DNA of 64,000 nucleotides from Halomonas sp. ALS9 (GTDB lineage: Bacteria; Pseudomonadota; Gammaproteobacteria; Pseudomonadales; Halomonadaceae), in contig NZ_LXRG01000233.1 in NCBI RefSeq assembly GCF_001651035.1, positions 1-64,000 on the forward strand. Reading direction: 5' to 3'. The position numbers were made by a program, and so were the translations under genes. Every line of letters starts with the position of its first letter. The first letter of the stretch is position 1. Of this stretch, positions 25,611-35,400 are shown piece after piece. The notes below the pieces were generated by a model that was not told where the DNA came from, ran no database searches, and worked only from the letters and a program-made list of their open reading frames with translations.

Positions 25611-26159
25611 ATGCACTACGAAAAACTCGCCATTCCCGATGTAGTTCTGCTCACCCCCAAAGTATTTGGCGATGAACGTGGTTTCTTTATGGAGACCTTC
25701 CGCCAAAGCGAATTTGAGCAGCAATGTGGTAACTACCAATTCGTACAGGACAACCACAGCAAGTCAACCCACGGTATTTTGCGCGGGCTGCATTATCAAT
25801 ATAAGCAGCCCCAGGGCAAGCTAGTACGCGTTACACAAGGCGAAGTATTTGATGTTGCTGTCGATATGCGCGTCAACTCCCCGTCCTATGGCCAATGGGT
25901 CGGTGCTCTGCTGAGTGCTGAGAACAAGCAAATGCTATGGGTGCCGCCTGGTTTTGCCCATGGATTTTATGTGGTGAGCGAAGAAGCTGAGTTTCAGTAC
26001 AAATGCACCGATTACTATGCGCCAGGCGATGAAGTCTCCATCCTCTGGAGTGATGCCACACTGGCGATAGAGTGGCCCTTGGTAAATGGAAAAGCACCGC
26101 TGCTTTCAGAGAAAGACGCCGACGGAATGGCATTTGAACAGGCACCGACTTTTTCTTAA
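25611..26159 (+). CDS. rfbC: dTDP-4-dehydrorhamnose 3,5-epimerase RmlC
   Basis: Cupin-fold epimerase. Family motifs: DERGFFMETFRQSEFE, FVQDNHSKSTHGILRGLHYQ (catalytic His), KLVRVTQGEVFDVAVDMR, and VPPGFAHGFYVVSE. At 182 residues it is normal. Completes the rmlBDAC set, so the window can make dTDP-L-rhamnose from glucose-1-phosphate, itself supplied by Pgm at 41275. Confidence 0.95.
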   Translation: MHYEKLAIPDVVLLTPKVFGDERGFFMETFRQSEFEQQCGNYQFVQDNHSKSTHGILRGLHYQYKQPQGKLVRVTQGEVFDVAVDMRVNSPSYGQWVGALLSAENKQMLWVPPGFAHGFYVVSEEAEFQYKCTDYYAPGDEVSILWSDATLAIEWPLVNGKAPLLSEKDADGMAFEQAPTFS

Positions 26160-26236
26160 TTCAGAGTGTTGTCATGTTTTTCTTTAAGTAACGTTTATCA
26201 GTACTGCTTAATATTGTGCTGACAAGGATACTCAGT

Positions 26237-29200
26237 ATGACTAAAACCTCGTTGTCTCCTAATCAAAGTGAACAAGAGGCAGGTGCTGGAGAGGGTGGTC
26301 AAACACAAGATACTTCCTCTGTTAACGGAAAAGCGCCTAAAGGGATATTGCTAAGCGTGGAGTACTATCGCAACGCCTATCCAGATTTAGCGTCTTTAAG
26401 TGATGAAACGCTTCTTAACCACTGGTTAAATCATGGCTATTCCGAAGGCCGCTATGGAAGCGAGGCGCACAAGGCTGAGCACGTAAATGGTTTGAAACTA
26501 GATATCGACTTTTACCGTCAGCAGTACCCTGATGTCGCTGAACTTGATGATGAACACCTTCTCCGTCACTGGTATACCCAGGGCTACCTGGAAGGACGCC
26601 ACGCGAATAAAGCCCATCAAGCTGAACGTGAACAAGGCTTTATACTGGATACAGCCTTTTACCGTGCGGCTTATCCAGACGTAGCAGAACTTACCGATCA
26701 AGATGCTCTCAAGCATTGGTATCTACACGGATATAAAGAGGGTCGGAGTGCCTCACAAGCACACCATGCCGAACTCCACCAAGGAATTGAGCTCGACATT
26801 GACTATTACCGCCATAACTACTCTGATATGGCTGCACTAGAAGAAAGCCAAGTGCAACGCCACTGGTATCGCCACGGCTATATAGAAGGCCGCTGCGCCT
26901 CACCAGCACACGCGGAACTAATAGCGCACGGGTTAGAACTGGATGTCGATTTCTATCGTGATACCTACGAAGACGTTGCAACGTTAAGCGACATAGGAGC
27001 TCGCCAACATTGGTTCCGCCAAGGTTTTGCCGAAGGGCGCTTTGTTTCAGAAGCGCACCGTGTGCTTTCTATTCAGGATCAGGCTGAAGATGAAGAACCT
27101 GAAAGAGTCTACGAAGTAGATCTGGATCTCTATTTGTTACTCTACCCCGATTTAGCCAGTAACGGGATTGAGACGCTTGACCAAGCAGAAGATCACTTTC
27201 AAAACCATGGTAAGCGCGAAGATCGAGTTGCTAATCTTCAGCAGTGGGCCACCAAACAGAAGATTCCCGCGAATGCGATACCTGAAGACTTTTCCCTCCA
27301 GGCTATTCAACAGCGCAGCGAAAAAAGGGGGGTCGAACTCGAATATAATGACATCCTAAAGTTGCTCTTAGGCAAAAAAGCAGCCCGTGCCATGCTGTGT
27401 GAAACGGAAGAGGATACTTATCGAGCCTACTGCCAGCTAGCTCAACACTATGTGGCAAGTGACAAACATGAAGCTGCTAGACAGCTTTTATTTTCTGCCT
27501 TGGCCTTTCAGAAAGGCGGAAAAGCCTTTCAACTGTTGGGAGACAACTACCTACGTGAAGCTCATTACAGTACAGCGTTAGCTTATTACCAGCAGGCAGT
27601 GCACTACAGCGACGCCAGCCACTGGGCCTATGCCAGCATGGCCACCTGTTTAGCCGCACTGCAACGGGATGAAGAGGCATTAGCGCTCATACACCAAGCG
27701 ATTACAGCAGAGCCCAAGCTGACCCAGCAGCATGATAAGTTAGACGACATCGTTGAGAGTTATTGGAACGGTATTCAGGGCAAGTTGATGGCCTGTATTG
27801 ATGCAGGAGAACGTGAGCGCCTGATCAAACTCACTAATGAATATGCCTACAAACTCTATAATGCCTATTATAGCGCCTATAGCGATGCAGATATCATCAA
27901 CGATATTGAGGAAAATTCGCTAGCGCCATTGCCCGAGCTGGGCAGTATTAACCAGCAAAAAATATTGATTGTAGGCGATTTCAATGTACCCCAATGTGTG
28001 CGCTACCGAATTGACCAAAAGGTAGAGCAGTTGGAAAAAGCGGGCAAAACCGTTACTACACTTGATTGGCAAGACATAGCGCTAAAGTTCAACACCATCG
28101 CCCTACACGACATCGTTATTTTCTACCGGGTGCCAGCGCTACCCCGTGTTATTAAAGCTATTGCTCAGGTAAACGCTGCAGGAAAACAAAGTTTTTACGA
28201 AATCGATGACCTGCTGTTTGAGCCTATTTACCCGCCTGCTATCGACTCTTATGGGGGCTATGTCTCGCTGGAAACGTATCGTGGGCTGACCCACGGTATG
28301 GCGCTATTCAATAGCGCTGCCCGTTTATGTCGTTATGGTATTGCTTCTTCTGAGCCGCTGCGTGAAAAATTAGCGGCGCTGGTTCAATCTAAACAGTGTT
28401 TATTGCACCGCAATGGGCTGGATCATCTTAATCAGTTCCGGCCGCAAACAAGCCGCGATAAAGCCACCATTGATATCTTCTACGGCAGTGGCACCCAGGC
28501 TCATAATAGCGACTTTATGGAGATAGCGCTGCCAGCGTTAGAGCGGGTACTCGAAGAGCAACCCAAGGCTCGGCTCGTAATCGTAGGGTATTTGCGGTTA
28601 CCCAAAGCTTTTTGTAAGCGTTTTGCCAACCAGCTAGCGCAGTTGCCCCCCGTTAAAAGCGTGCAAGGCTATTGGTCGCTATTAGAGCAGGCCGATATCA
28701 ATATTGCGGTGCTTCAAAACGATGTAATCAATAGCTGTAAAAGCGAGCTTAAATGGTTTGAAGCGGCCTGTTTTGGCATTCCTTCCATTGTCAGTGGCAC
28801 TGCTAATTATCGTGATGTGATCAATCATGGTGAAGATGCTTATATCGCAGATACCGAAGAAGAGTGGTATGCCGCGCTCAATGAGCTGATTGGCAGTGTC
28901 GATCAGCGCCAGCGGATCGGACAAGCCGCTATGCAGCGCGTGGAAAAAGAGTACAGCTTAAGCGCATTGGGCACTCAGCTGGTAACCCAGCTTGAAGCCT
29001 TGTTACCCAGCACTTCGCTGGTGAAAAGTGAATCCCAAAACGTACTACCCAGCGTTAAGCGTAAAAAAGTCGCGTTGGTGAACGTATTCTTCCCACCCCA
29101 AGCCGTAGGTGGAGCGACTCGTGTAGTGGCAGATAATTTCTCGGCCCTGCAAGCGCATCACAGCGATGATATTGAGCTGTGTGTATTTACGGGTGATGCT

Positions 29201-30247
29201 GATTGCCGTACCCCGCATGAGCTTTCCGTTTATCAGTACAAGGGTGTAAGGGTTTACAGAGCGACTACGCTGTGGCGTGTTGATATGGATTGGCACCCGA
29301 AAGATGAGGAGATGTATCGACTGTTTAGCGAATTTCTAGCGCTGGAACAGCCTGATATTATCCACTTTCACTGTGTGCAGCGGTTAACGGCTTCTGTACT
29401 TGAAGCAGCCAGAGATGCTGGTGTTCCGTATATCGTTACGGCACACGATGCTTGGTGGATCTCTGACTTCCAATTCTTGGTTGACCACAATGAAAGGGTT
29501 TACCCCGAAGGGCATCCAGACCCTTTTGCGCCGATTGCGCTGCCGCCCACTATATCGTTGGCGGATTCAGTCGCTCGGCGCAGAGACCTAAAAGACTTGC
29601 TCCACCATGCAAAACAAGTGCTAACCGTCTCGAATGCGTTTGCCGAAATTTACCGCAAAAACGGCGTGCCCCAAATAGAAGTGACCCCCAACGGTATTTC
29701 GGATGATATGCCCTGGTCACCCAAAGACACCTCCTACACCCCCAACGTGGTTTGTGGCCATGTGGGCGGAATGGCCACCCACAAAGGGTACTACTTGCTT
29801 AAGCAGGCAGTTATGGAGGCTCAACCCGAAAATCTCGAATTCATCGTGGTTGATCACTCCAAAGAGGAAGGCTACTGTGTAAAGCGGAACTGGGGCAGGG
29901 TGCCGATCACCTTTATTGGCAGAGTCAGCCAAGATCAGGTAGTGGAGCTGTACCGCAAAATGGATGTGCTATTCGCACCCTCCCTATGGCCTGAGAGCTT
30001 TGGCCTAGTCACTCGAGAAGCAGCAGCCTGTGGTTGCTGGGTGGTGGCAAGTAACTTAGGTGGAATAGGTGAGGATGTGGTTGAAGGCGAGAGCGGCTAT
30101 GTTATTACTCCTGATATTAATGCAATACTCACGGTGCTGAGTAATATTGATTTAAATAAATCACGATACAAAGAGCCAGTAAATCAGATAGTGAGTGTCA
30201 TGGCGCTGGAACAAACTAATGAATTAATGAGTAAATATAATGATTGA
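26237..30247 (+). CDS. Giant bifunctional glycosyltransferase with N-terminal YPDLA repeats
   Basis: Protein of about 1336 residues. The N-terminal third has five near-identical repeats of about 49 residues plus a divergent sixth (positions about 40-310), each with FYR..YPDVA...HW..HGY.EGR. TPR-like helices follow (about 380-480). Two GT4-type GT-B domains come next: one at about 575-925 (ILIVGDFNVPQCVRYRI, FEAACFGIPSIVSG) and one at about 942-1336 (VALVNVFFPPQAVGGATRVV, LFAPSLWPESFGLVTREAAACG with the EX7E-type motif). ATG 26237 has AAGGA 8 bases upstream. Likely adds two residues to the polysaccharide. The last 130 bases are AT-rich, matching the downstream block, and the stop overlaps the next gene by eight bases. 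Confidence 0.85.
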   Translation: MTKTSLSPNQSEQEAGAGEGGQTQDTSSVNGKAPKGILLSVEYYRNAYPDLASLSDETLLNHWLNHGYSEGRYGSEAHKAEHVNGLKLDIDFYRQQYPDVAELDDEHLLRHWYTQGYLEGRHANKAHQAEREQGFILDTAFYRAAYPDVAELTDQDALKHWYLHGYKEGRSASQAHHAELHQGIELDIDYYRHNYSDMAALEESQVQRHWYRHGYIEGRCASPAHAELIAHGLELDVDFYRDTYEDVATLSDIGARQHWFRQGFAEGRFVSEAHRVLSIQDQAEDEEPERVYEVDLDLYLLLYPDLASNGIETLDQAEDHFQNHGKREDRVANLQQWATKQKIPANAIPEDFSLQAIQQRSEKRGVELEYNDILKLLLGKKAARAMLCETEEDTYRAYCQLAQHYVASDKHEAARQLLFSALAFQKGGKAFQLLGDNYLREAHYSTALAYYQQAVHYSDASHWAYASMATCLAALQRDEEALALIHQAITAEPKLTQQHDKLDDIVESYWNGIQGKLMACIDAGERERLIKLTNEYAYKLYNAYYSAYSDADIINDIEENSLAPLPELGSINQQKILIVGDFNVPQCVRYRIDQKVEQLEKAGKTVTTLDWQDIALKFNTIALHDIVIFYRVPALPRVIKAIAQVNAAGKQSFYEIDDLLFEPIYPPAIDSYGGYVSLETYRGLTHGMALFNSAARLCRYGIASSEPLREKLAALVQSKQCLLHRNGLDHLNQFRPQTSRDKATIDIFYGSGTQAHNSDFMEIALPALERVLEEQPKARLVIVGYLRLPKAFCKRFANQLAQLPPVKSVQGYWSLLEQADINIAVLQNDVINSCKSELKWFEAACFGIPSIVSGTANYRDVINHGEDAYIADTEEEWYAALNELIGSVDQRQRIGQAAMQRVEKEYSLSALGTQLVTQLEALLPSTSLVKSESQNVLPSVKRKKVALVNVFFPPQAVGGATRVVADNFSALQAHHSDDIELCVFTGDADCRTPHELSVYQYKGVRVYRATTLWRVDMDWHPKDEEMYRLFSEFLALEQPDIIHFHCVQRLTASVLEAARDAGVPYIVTAHDAWWISDFQFLVDHNERVYPEGHPDPFAPIALPPTISLADSVARRRDLKDLLHHAKQVLTVSNAFAEIYRKNGVPQIEVTPNGISDDMPWSPKDTSYTPNVVCGHVGGMATHKGYYLLKQAVMEAQPENLEFIVVDHSKEEGYCVKRNWGRVPITFIGRVSQDQVVELYRKMDVLFAPSLWPESFGLVTREAAACGCWVVASNLGGIGEDVVEGESGYVITPDINAILTVLSNIDLNKSRYKEPVNQIVSVMALEQTNELMSKYND

Positions 30248-31091
30248 GAATCTTTTTTTAAGTGTTGGTGCAATGAAAGCTGGTACAACGTGGCTTTACG
30301 AGCAGTTGAAGGATCATCCTGATATTTATTTTACACCAGAAAAGGAAATCCACTATTTTGCTAATGCTGTAGGTATTGAAAAGCAGCTCAATCATCGTAA
30401 TAGATTATTAAAGCTTAAGGCTATTATGGAAAGGTGCGGAAAAGGAAATCCAAAGTTTATATCAGAGAATATTGATGAAATTGCTTGGTATGCAAACTAT
30501 GCACATCCCAGTGAAATTAGTAATCAATGGTATGAAAGCCTTTTTTCACAAAATGAATACAAAAAAATATGTGCCGATTTTTCCAATCTCTACTGCCAAA
30601 TGGGAAGTGATGGATGGGAGAATGTTCATAAAGTAGCTGAAAACGTTAAGGTGATTTATACATTGCGTGATCCTTTGAGTCGTCTCTGGTCTCATTATAA
30701 ATTCCATATGCTATGGGTTGATAGAGAAGACGAAGCATTGGAGGCAGGATTTGAAAACTTTAAAGAACTGTTAGATAAATCTTGGTTCTGGGTCAATGCA
30801 GAATACGCAAAGAATTTTCAACTTTTAAAACAAAATCTTGATGATGATCAACTCATGATTCTGTATTTTGAGGATTTCAGAGAGAGACCTGAAGAAAAGC
30901 TCTTAGAAGTTCAGGAGTATCTGGGAGTCTCAAAATTTATGCCAACAAAGGACGGTTTAAATAAGAAAGTCAATAAAACCAAGTCATTTGAATTGCCTGA
31001 AGAATGGGAAAGCTATATGAAGGAAAAGATTGAACCACTATGTGTTGAAATGAAAGAATTAGACTTATGGCACCCTAGTTGGAATAGGTGA
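30240..31091 (+). CDS. Sulfotransferase-family protein 1
   Basis: PAPS-dependent sulfotransferase fold. The 5'-phosphosulfate loop is GAMKAGTTWLYEQL (residues about 10-23) and the 3'-phosphate motif is YTLRDPLSRLWSHYKFH (about 140). C-terminal NKKVNKTKSFELP resembles the second PAPS-contact region. At 283 residues it matches bacterial carbohydrate sulfotransferases. It overlaps the giant glycosyltransferase by eight bases and lies in an AT-rich block. The acceptor is unknown; a capsule sugar is the natural guess from context. Confidence 0.82.
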   Translation: MIENLFLSVGAMKAGTTWLYEQLKDHPDIYFTPEKEIHYFANAVGIEKQLNHRNRLLKLKAIMERCGKGNPKFISENIDEIAWYANYAHPSEISNQWYESLFSQNEYKKICADFSNLYCQMGSDGWENVHKVAENVKVIYTLRDPLSRLWSHYKFHMLWVDREDEALEAGFENFKELLDKSWFWVNAEYAKNFQLLKQNLDDDQLMILYFEDFRERPEEKLLEVQEYLGVSKFMPTKDGLNKKVNKTKSFELPEEWESYMKEKIEPLCVEMKELDLWHPSWNR

Positions 31092-31123
31092 TAGCTGTTA
31101 CTTATTTTTGAAAAGAGCGAATT

Positions 31124-32437
31124 ATGAGTGATTCTTTGAATTTAAATGTCGATCAACTTTTTTTTCTTGCATTAGATTTCAAAAAAAATAATTTGCTCGG
31201 TGCAAAAAAGATTATGCAACAGGCACTTTATTTGAGTGATGATAAAGATGGGCCTGTCAAAAATAATCTTAAAAAAATACAAAATGAATTGATTGCAAAA
31301 ATAAATGCTAATAGAATTAGCTTTAAAGAAGATGGGAACGAGATTTTTTTATTTGCTCCGCACTTATTACCTACTGAAATATCAAGCCATAAGTTTCTTT
31401 ACTTAGCATGGGTTCAGAGACTGCATCGTATATTTCCGAATAAAAAAATTAGATTTTTTATAACTCATGAAGGCGGGCATTCTAACCCAGAATTTAATAA
31501 AAACTTTTTTGATGAACACTTAACTGAATTAGAGCGTAACAAATTTAGTATCCAGGCCTTTCCTAGATATTTGACTGACCTTATAGATTATTCCTACTGG
31601 GTATCTCATGCTATAGATAAAAAGCCGTATTTCAGCTTGTTTTTTGAAACAGTTGAAACAGTTAAAAATAACCATGTGATAAAGTTTGTAAGAGAAGAAG
31701 GGCCTGTAATGTCTGTACATTGTAGCCCAAAGTTGCCGATAAATGATTTGGTCGATATAACATTTGTTGGACAAGAGGCAAGAACGCATGAGAATAATAA
31801 TGCAAAGTTTTTACCAGTTATAATTGACGAAAAAAGAGATTTTAATTTTAATTTCATAATTCCTTCTAAAAATAAAAAACGAAAAATTGTTGTTACTGCT
31901 TTTACAAATAAAAGAATAATAAAAAATTTAAAGAAGAATGAAATTCTGATTGATAAGATAATAAATTTTTTACAAAAAAATGAAGTTGAATGGCATTTTA
32001 TAGGACATGAAACAAAAGAAGATTACTTTGAGCTTGATCGCAGGTTTTTAACCTTAGAAGAAAAGCTGCTTTTTTTACCTATTACAAATCAACTGTCTGA
32101 GCACTTCAGTCAGTCGGATGTATATGCATATCTTCCAGGTTTTCACGGAGGTGATTCAGGTACTAGGATGGCAGTTGAACAAAAAATTCCTTGTTTGGCC
32201 ATGAAAGACGAAGCTGGTGGTTATATAAAATATGCTACACATCAGCATGCCTGCGATAGTATTGATGAATATTTTGAAAAATTAGAAATTTTGTTAGAAG
32301 ACAAAAATTATTCTAATAAAGTTATTTCAGATCAATCTCATTATCTACTAAGCCTTAAGTCAAATGAAAACGAAGTTTTTTTTGAACGCTTCTTAGAAGA
32401 TGCATGCCTTAATTTTAAAAAAAGAAAATACTTATAG
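31124..32437 (+). CDS. Unknown protein, possibly a glycosyltransferase
   Basis: A 437-residue protein without a recognised family. It has no signal peptide or membrane segment. A short N-terminal helical part (about 1-65) precedes an alpha/beta region. The C-terminal half (KKRKIVVTAFTNKRI..., VEWHFIGHE, FSQSDVYAYLPGFHGGDSGTRMAVEQKIPCLAMKDEAGG) resembles the nucleotide-sugar half of GT-B enzymes in layout, with an acceptor for a diphosphate-like GGDSGTR turn. Very AT-rich, Lys/Asn/Ile-rich, consistent with acquisition with its neighbours. Confidence 0.6.
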   Translation: MSDSLNLNVDQLFFLALDFKKNNLLGAKKIMQQALYLSDDKDGPVKNNLKKIQNELIAKINANRISFKEDGNEIFLFAPHLLPTEISSHKFLYLAWVQRLHRIFPNKKIRFFITHEGGHSNPEFNKNFFDEHLTELERNKFSIQAFPRYLTDLIDYSYWVSHAIDKKPYFSLFFETVETVKNNHVIKFVREEGPVMSVHCSPKLPINDLVDITFVGQEARTHENNNAKFLPVIIDEKRDFNFNFIIPSKNKKRKIVVTAFTNKRIIKNLKKNEILIDKIINFLQKNEVEWHFIGHETKEDYFELDRRFLTLEEKLLFLPITNQLSEHFSQSDVYAYLPGFHGGDSGTRMAVEQKIPCLAMKDEAGGYIKYATHQHACDSIDEYFEKLEILLEDKNYSNKVISDQSHYLLSLKSNENEVFFERFLEDACLNFKKRKYL

Positions 32438-32446
32438 GTAGATTAT

Positions 32447-33373
32447 ATGAAATTATTTATTACGGGAATGATGCGTTCTGGGACAACCCTTCTTCAAAAA
32501 GTTTTAGATTGCCATCCAGATCTATCGGTAAGCTATCAATTGTATACTGATAATTTTGTCGAAGTGGTTAAAAGATTTCATGCTGAAAAAAACATTCAAG
32601 CATATCATGTTTTTAATAACTACTCAGATCCTATAGGTTACTCTTTTTCTGAGCTGCAAAAATGGTTAGATAGTAATATAAAAGTAGAAGATCTTTTGCC
32701 AGCTGATGTTTCAGGCGATAAAGAAGTTCTAGTTGAAGAGTTTGTTCCTTTTTTATTGTCTCATGGCATTAAGTGTATTAATGTTGTCAGGGATCCTCGA
32801 GATATGATTGCATCTATGTCATTCGGTAATGGGGAAGTTTATACAGGTAGTGAGAGACCTGTGCTATTTGATTTGCGGAACTGGAGAAAAAGTGTACATA
32901 TAGGTTATGAGTGTTTAAGTGATGTAAATTTTAAGCAAGTAAAATTTGAAGATTTAATCTATAATCCTCAAAGAGTATTGAAAGAAATCTTTGTCTTTTT
33001 GGGCCTGGATGAAAGTTTTTTTAATATTTTTTATAAAGGTTTGAATGAAAATACAACTTGGAAAGGTAATTCTTCTTTCGGCGATAAAAAGCTATTCGAT
33101 CAATCAGTAATTGGTAATTTTAGTTTAGTATTGCCGAGTGATGTTATTAGCTATATTGAAGCCGTGTGTTGGCAAGAAATGGATTATGCCGATTATTCAT
33201 TTACATTGGAAAGCAAAGATAGAGAGGGAGTTGTTCGAAACTATTTTGATTCATTTGATATTAAGAGAGATGAGTTTGATAAGATGTATTCGTCATCTAA
33301 GGCCAATGTTGAATATGAAATTGAACGATTGAGCAAATCCTTTGGCCAGATTAACAAGGAGATTTTGAGTTGA
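32447..33373 (+). CDS. Sulfotransferase-family protein 2
   Basis: Second PAPS-binding-fold protein. The 5'-phosphosulfate loop is ITGMMRSGTTLLQKVLDCHP at the N-terminus and the 3'-phosphate motif is INVVRDPRDMIASM (about 115). The KFEDLIYNPQRVLKEIFVFLGL segment is typical of sulfotransferases. 308 residues. AT-rich like its neighbours. Its stop overlaps the TTG start of the WbqC gene by four bases. Confidence 0.82.
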   Translation: MKLFITGMMRSGTTLLQKVLDCHPDLSVSYQLYTDNFVEVVKRFHAEKNIQAYHVFNNYSDPIGYSFSELQKWLDSNIKVEDLLPADVSGDKEVLVEEFVPFLLSHGIKCINVVRDPRDMIASMSFGNGEVYTGSERPVLFDLRNWRKSVHIGYECLSDVNFKQVKFEDLIYNPQRVLKEIFVFLGLDESFFNIFYKGLNENTTWKGNSSFGDKKLFDQSVIGNFSLVLPSDVISYIEAVCWQEMDYADYSFTLESKDREGVVRNYFDSFDIKRDEFDKMYSSSKANVEYEIERLSKSFGQINKEILS

Positions 33374-34062
33374 ATAAAAAAGTGGCAATATTGCAGTCTA
33401 ATTACATACCTTGGAAAGGGTATTTTGATTTAATTAATATGGTTGATGATTTTGTTATATACGACAGTGTACAGTATACAAAAAATGATTGGAGAAATCG
33501 TAATAAAATCAAAACAAGTGGAGGTCTTACTTGGTTAACAGTTCCGGTTAAACATAAAACATTAGACCAAAGTATTTTTGATACTTTAGTGGCTGATTCA
33601 ATGTGGCAAAAAAAGCACTGGAAAACTATTTCACAAAACTACTCGAAAGCACCTTATTTTAAAGAGTACAAGGATTTATTTGAAGATTTTTATTTAAATA
33701 ACAAAAAAACAAATTTAAGTTGTATTAATTTTGAACTAATTAATATTGTTTCTAGTATTCTTTCCATTGAAACTAAATTTCACTTGTCTTCAGATTTTCA
33801 TCTTGAAGGGAATCAAACCGAGACGCTGCTCAATATATGTCAGCAAATAGGATGTGACACCTATTTAAGTGGCCCGGCAGCTAAAAACTATTTCGATGGA
33901 AAATTGGCCCAAGAAAAAGGTATAAGTATAGAGTGGATGGACTACTCAGGTTACCCAGAATATAGTCAGTTATATCCACCCTTCGAACATGGTGTTTCTA
34001 TATTAGACCTTATCTTTAACGAAGGTCCAAATGCTCGTGATTTTATGAAGAGTATTAACTAA
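33370..34062 (+). CDS. WbqC-family protein
   Basis: Matches the WbqC family: AILQSNYIPWKGYFDLINMVDDFVIYD and YTKNDWRNRNKIKT at the N-terminus, SGPAAKNYFD and WMDYSGYPEYSQLYPPF later. WbqC proteins occur in O-antigen and capsule loci with amino-sugar genes; biochemical function is not well settled. The start is TTG 33370, overlapping the previous stop, and the stop overlaps the aminotransferase start by one base, so the three are coupled. Confidence 0.85.
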   Translation: MNKKVAILQSNYIPWKGYFDLINMVDDFVIYDSVQYTKNDWRNRNKIKTSGGLTWLTVPVKHKTLDQSIFDTLVADSMWQKKHWKTISQNYSKAPYFKEYKDLFEDFYLNNKKTNLSCINFELINIVSSILSIETKFHLSSDFHLEGNQTETLLNICQQIGCDTYLSGPAAKNYFDGKLAQEKGISIEWMDYSGYPEYSQLYPPFEHGVSILDLIFNEGPNARDFMKSIN

Positions 34063-35195
34063 TGCATATCGGATTTAATCGACCACCATTGGTAGGTAAT
34101 GAGCAAAAGTATCTTTCTGAAGCTATGCAGGGCAATAAACTATCTGGAGATGCTTTTTTTGGAAAAAAATGTCAGGAGTGGTTTGAAAATGACCTTACTT
34201 GTAAAAAAGCACTGTTAACCCCTTCTTGTACTGCTGCTTTAGAGATGGCAGCTATGCTAATTGACATTCAGCCGGGTGACGAAGTAATTATGCCCAGCTA
34301 CACTTTTGTTAGTACTGCTAATGCATTTGTTCTTCGTGGTGCGAAGGTGGCATTTGTAGATGTTCGGCCAGATACTATGAATATGGATGAGAAGCTAGTT
34401 GAGGCTGCTATAAATGAACGGACTAAAGCTATAGTTCCCGTTCACTATGCTGGTATAGCTTGCAACATGGTTGCGATAAATGCGATTGCTTTGAAATATG
34501 GCCTTTTCGTTATTGAAGATGCTGCACAAGGCATGATGAGTACCTATGATGGCAAACCTTTAGGTACTTTAGGACATTTAGCAGCATACTCCTTTCATGA
34601 AACTAAAAATTATACTAGCGGTGGTGAGGGTGGATTGCTGATAATTAACGATAAGCGTTTCATTGAAAAGGCGGAGATCATACGTGAAAAAGGGACTAAT
34701 AGAAGCCTGTTTTTCCGCGGAATGGTCGATAAGTATAGTTGGGTTGATGTAGGTAGTAGTTATTTGCCTTCAGAACTTCAAGCTGCTTTTTTATATGCTC
34801 AGCTTGAAAAAGTAGAGGTGATTAATAAAGCAAGAATTTCTCTATGGGATAATTATCACTCATCTTTCAGTAAATTACAAAAAAATAGTTACGTTGAGCT
34901 TCCTTTTGTACCTGAGGATTGCACACATAATGCTCATATGTATTATCTGAAACTTCGTGATATAGACCAGCGCTCGCAATTTATTGAGCATTTGAAGAAA
35001 GAGGATATTACAGCTGTGTTTCATTATATTCCTTTGCACACTTCACCCGCTGGTCAACAACATGGTTATTTTCATGGAGCAGATAATTATACGACTACTG
35101 AGAGTGAACGCTTAGTCCGACTTCCGATTTATTATGGTATGACTGAAAAGGAGCAAAAAAAAGTTATAGATGTTGTTGAAAGTTTCTTTTTCTGA
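34062..35195 (+). CDS. dTDP-4-amino-4,6-dideoxygalactose transaminase (WecE/RffA-like)
   Basis: PLP-dependent sugar aminotransferase of the DegT family. The PLP lysine lies in SFHETKNYTSGGEGG, and other matches to WecE are GNKLSGDAFFGKKCQ, TPSCTAALEMAA and PSYTFVSTANAFVLRGA. 377 residues, the length of WecE. WecE aminates dTDP-4-keto-6-deoxyglucose, the RmlB product, so the rml genes could supply its substrate. Very AT-rich. The 205-base AT-rich gap that follows (35196-35400) shows no gene. Confidence 0.87.
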   Translation: MHIGFNRPPLVGNEQKYLSEAMQGNKLSGDAFFGKKCQEWFENDLTCKKALLTPSCTAALEMAAMLIDIQPGDEVIMPSYTFVSTANAFVLRGAKVAFVDVRPDTMNMDEKLVEAAINERTKAIVPVHYAGIACNMVAINAIALKYGLFVIEDAAQGMMSTYDGKPLGTLGHLAAYSFHETKNYTSGGEGGLLIINDKRFIEKAEIIREKGTNRSLFFRGMVDKYSWVDVGSSYLPSELQAAFLYAQLEKVEVINKARISLWDNYHSSFSKLQKNSYVELPFVPEDCTHNAHMYYLKLRDIDQRSQFIEHLKKEDITAVFHYIPLHTSPAGQQHGYFHGADNYTTTESERLVRLPIYYGMTEKEQKKVIDVVESFFF

Positions 35196-35400
35196 TTTTT
35201 TTGAGTTTATTCACCGCTGAGTTTTATAAAATAATTATTAAGACATAGAATCAGATGCGAGTTCTTATAATATTTATGACTCAGAATGAATTTTTTAAAA
35301 AGTATGCTGTCTATTTAACTGCTTTGTATCAATATAGAGTAATTTCTATCCCTTTGTCTGCTTAAGCTTGACTGGCAATTTGATAATTCAAGGTGAGTGA

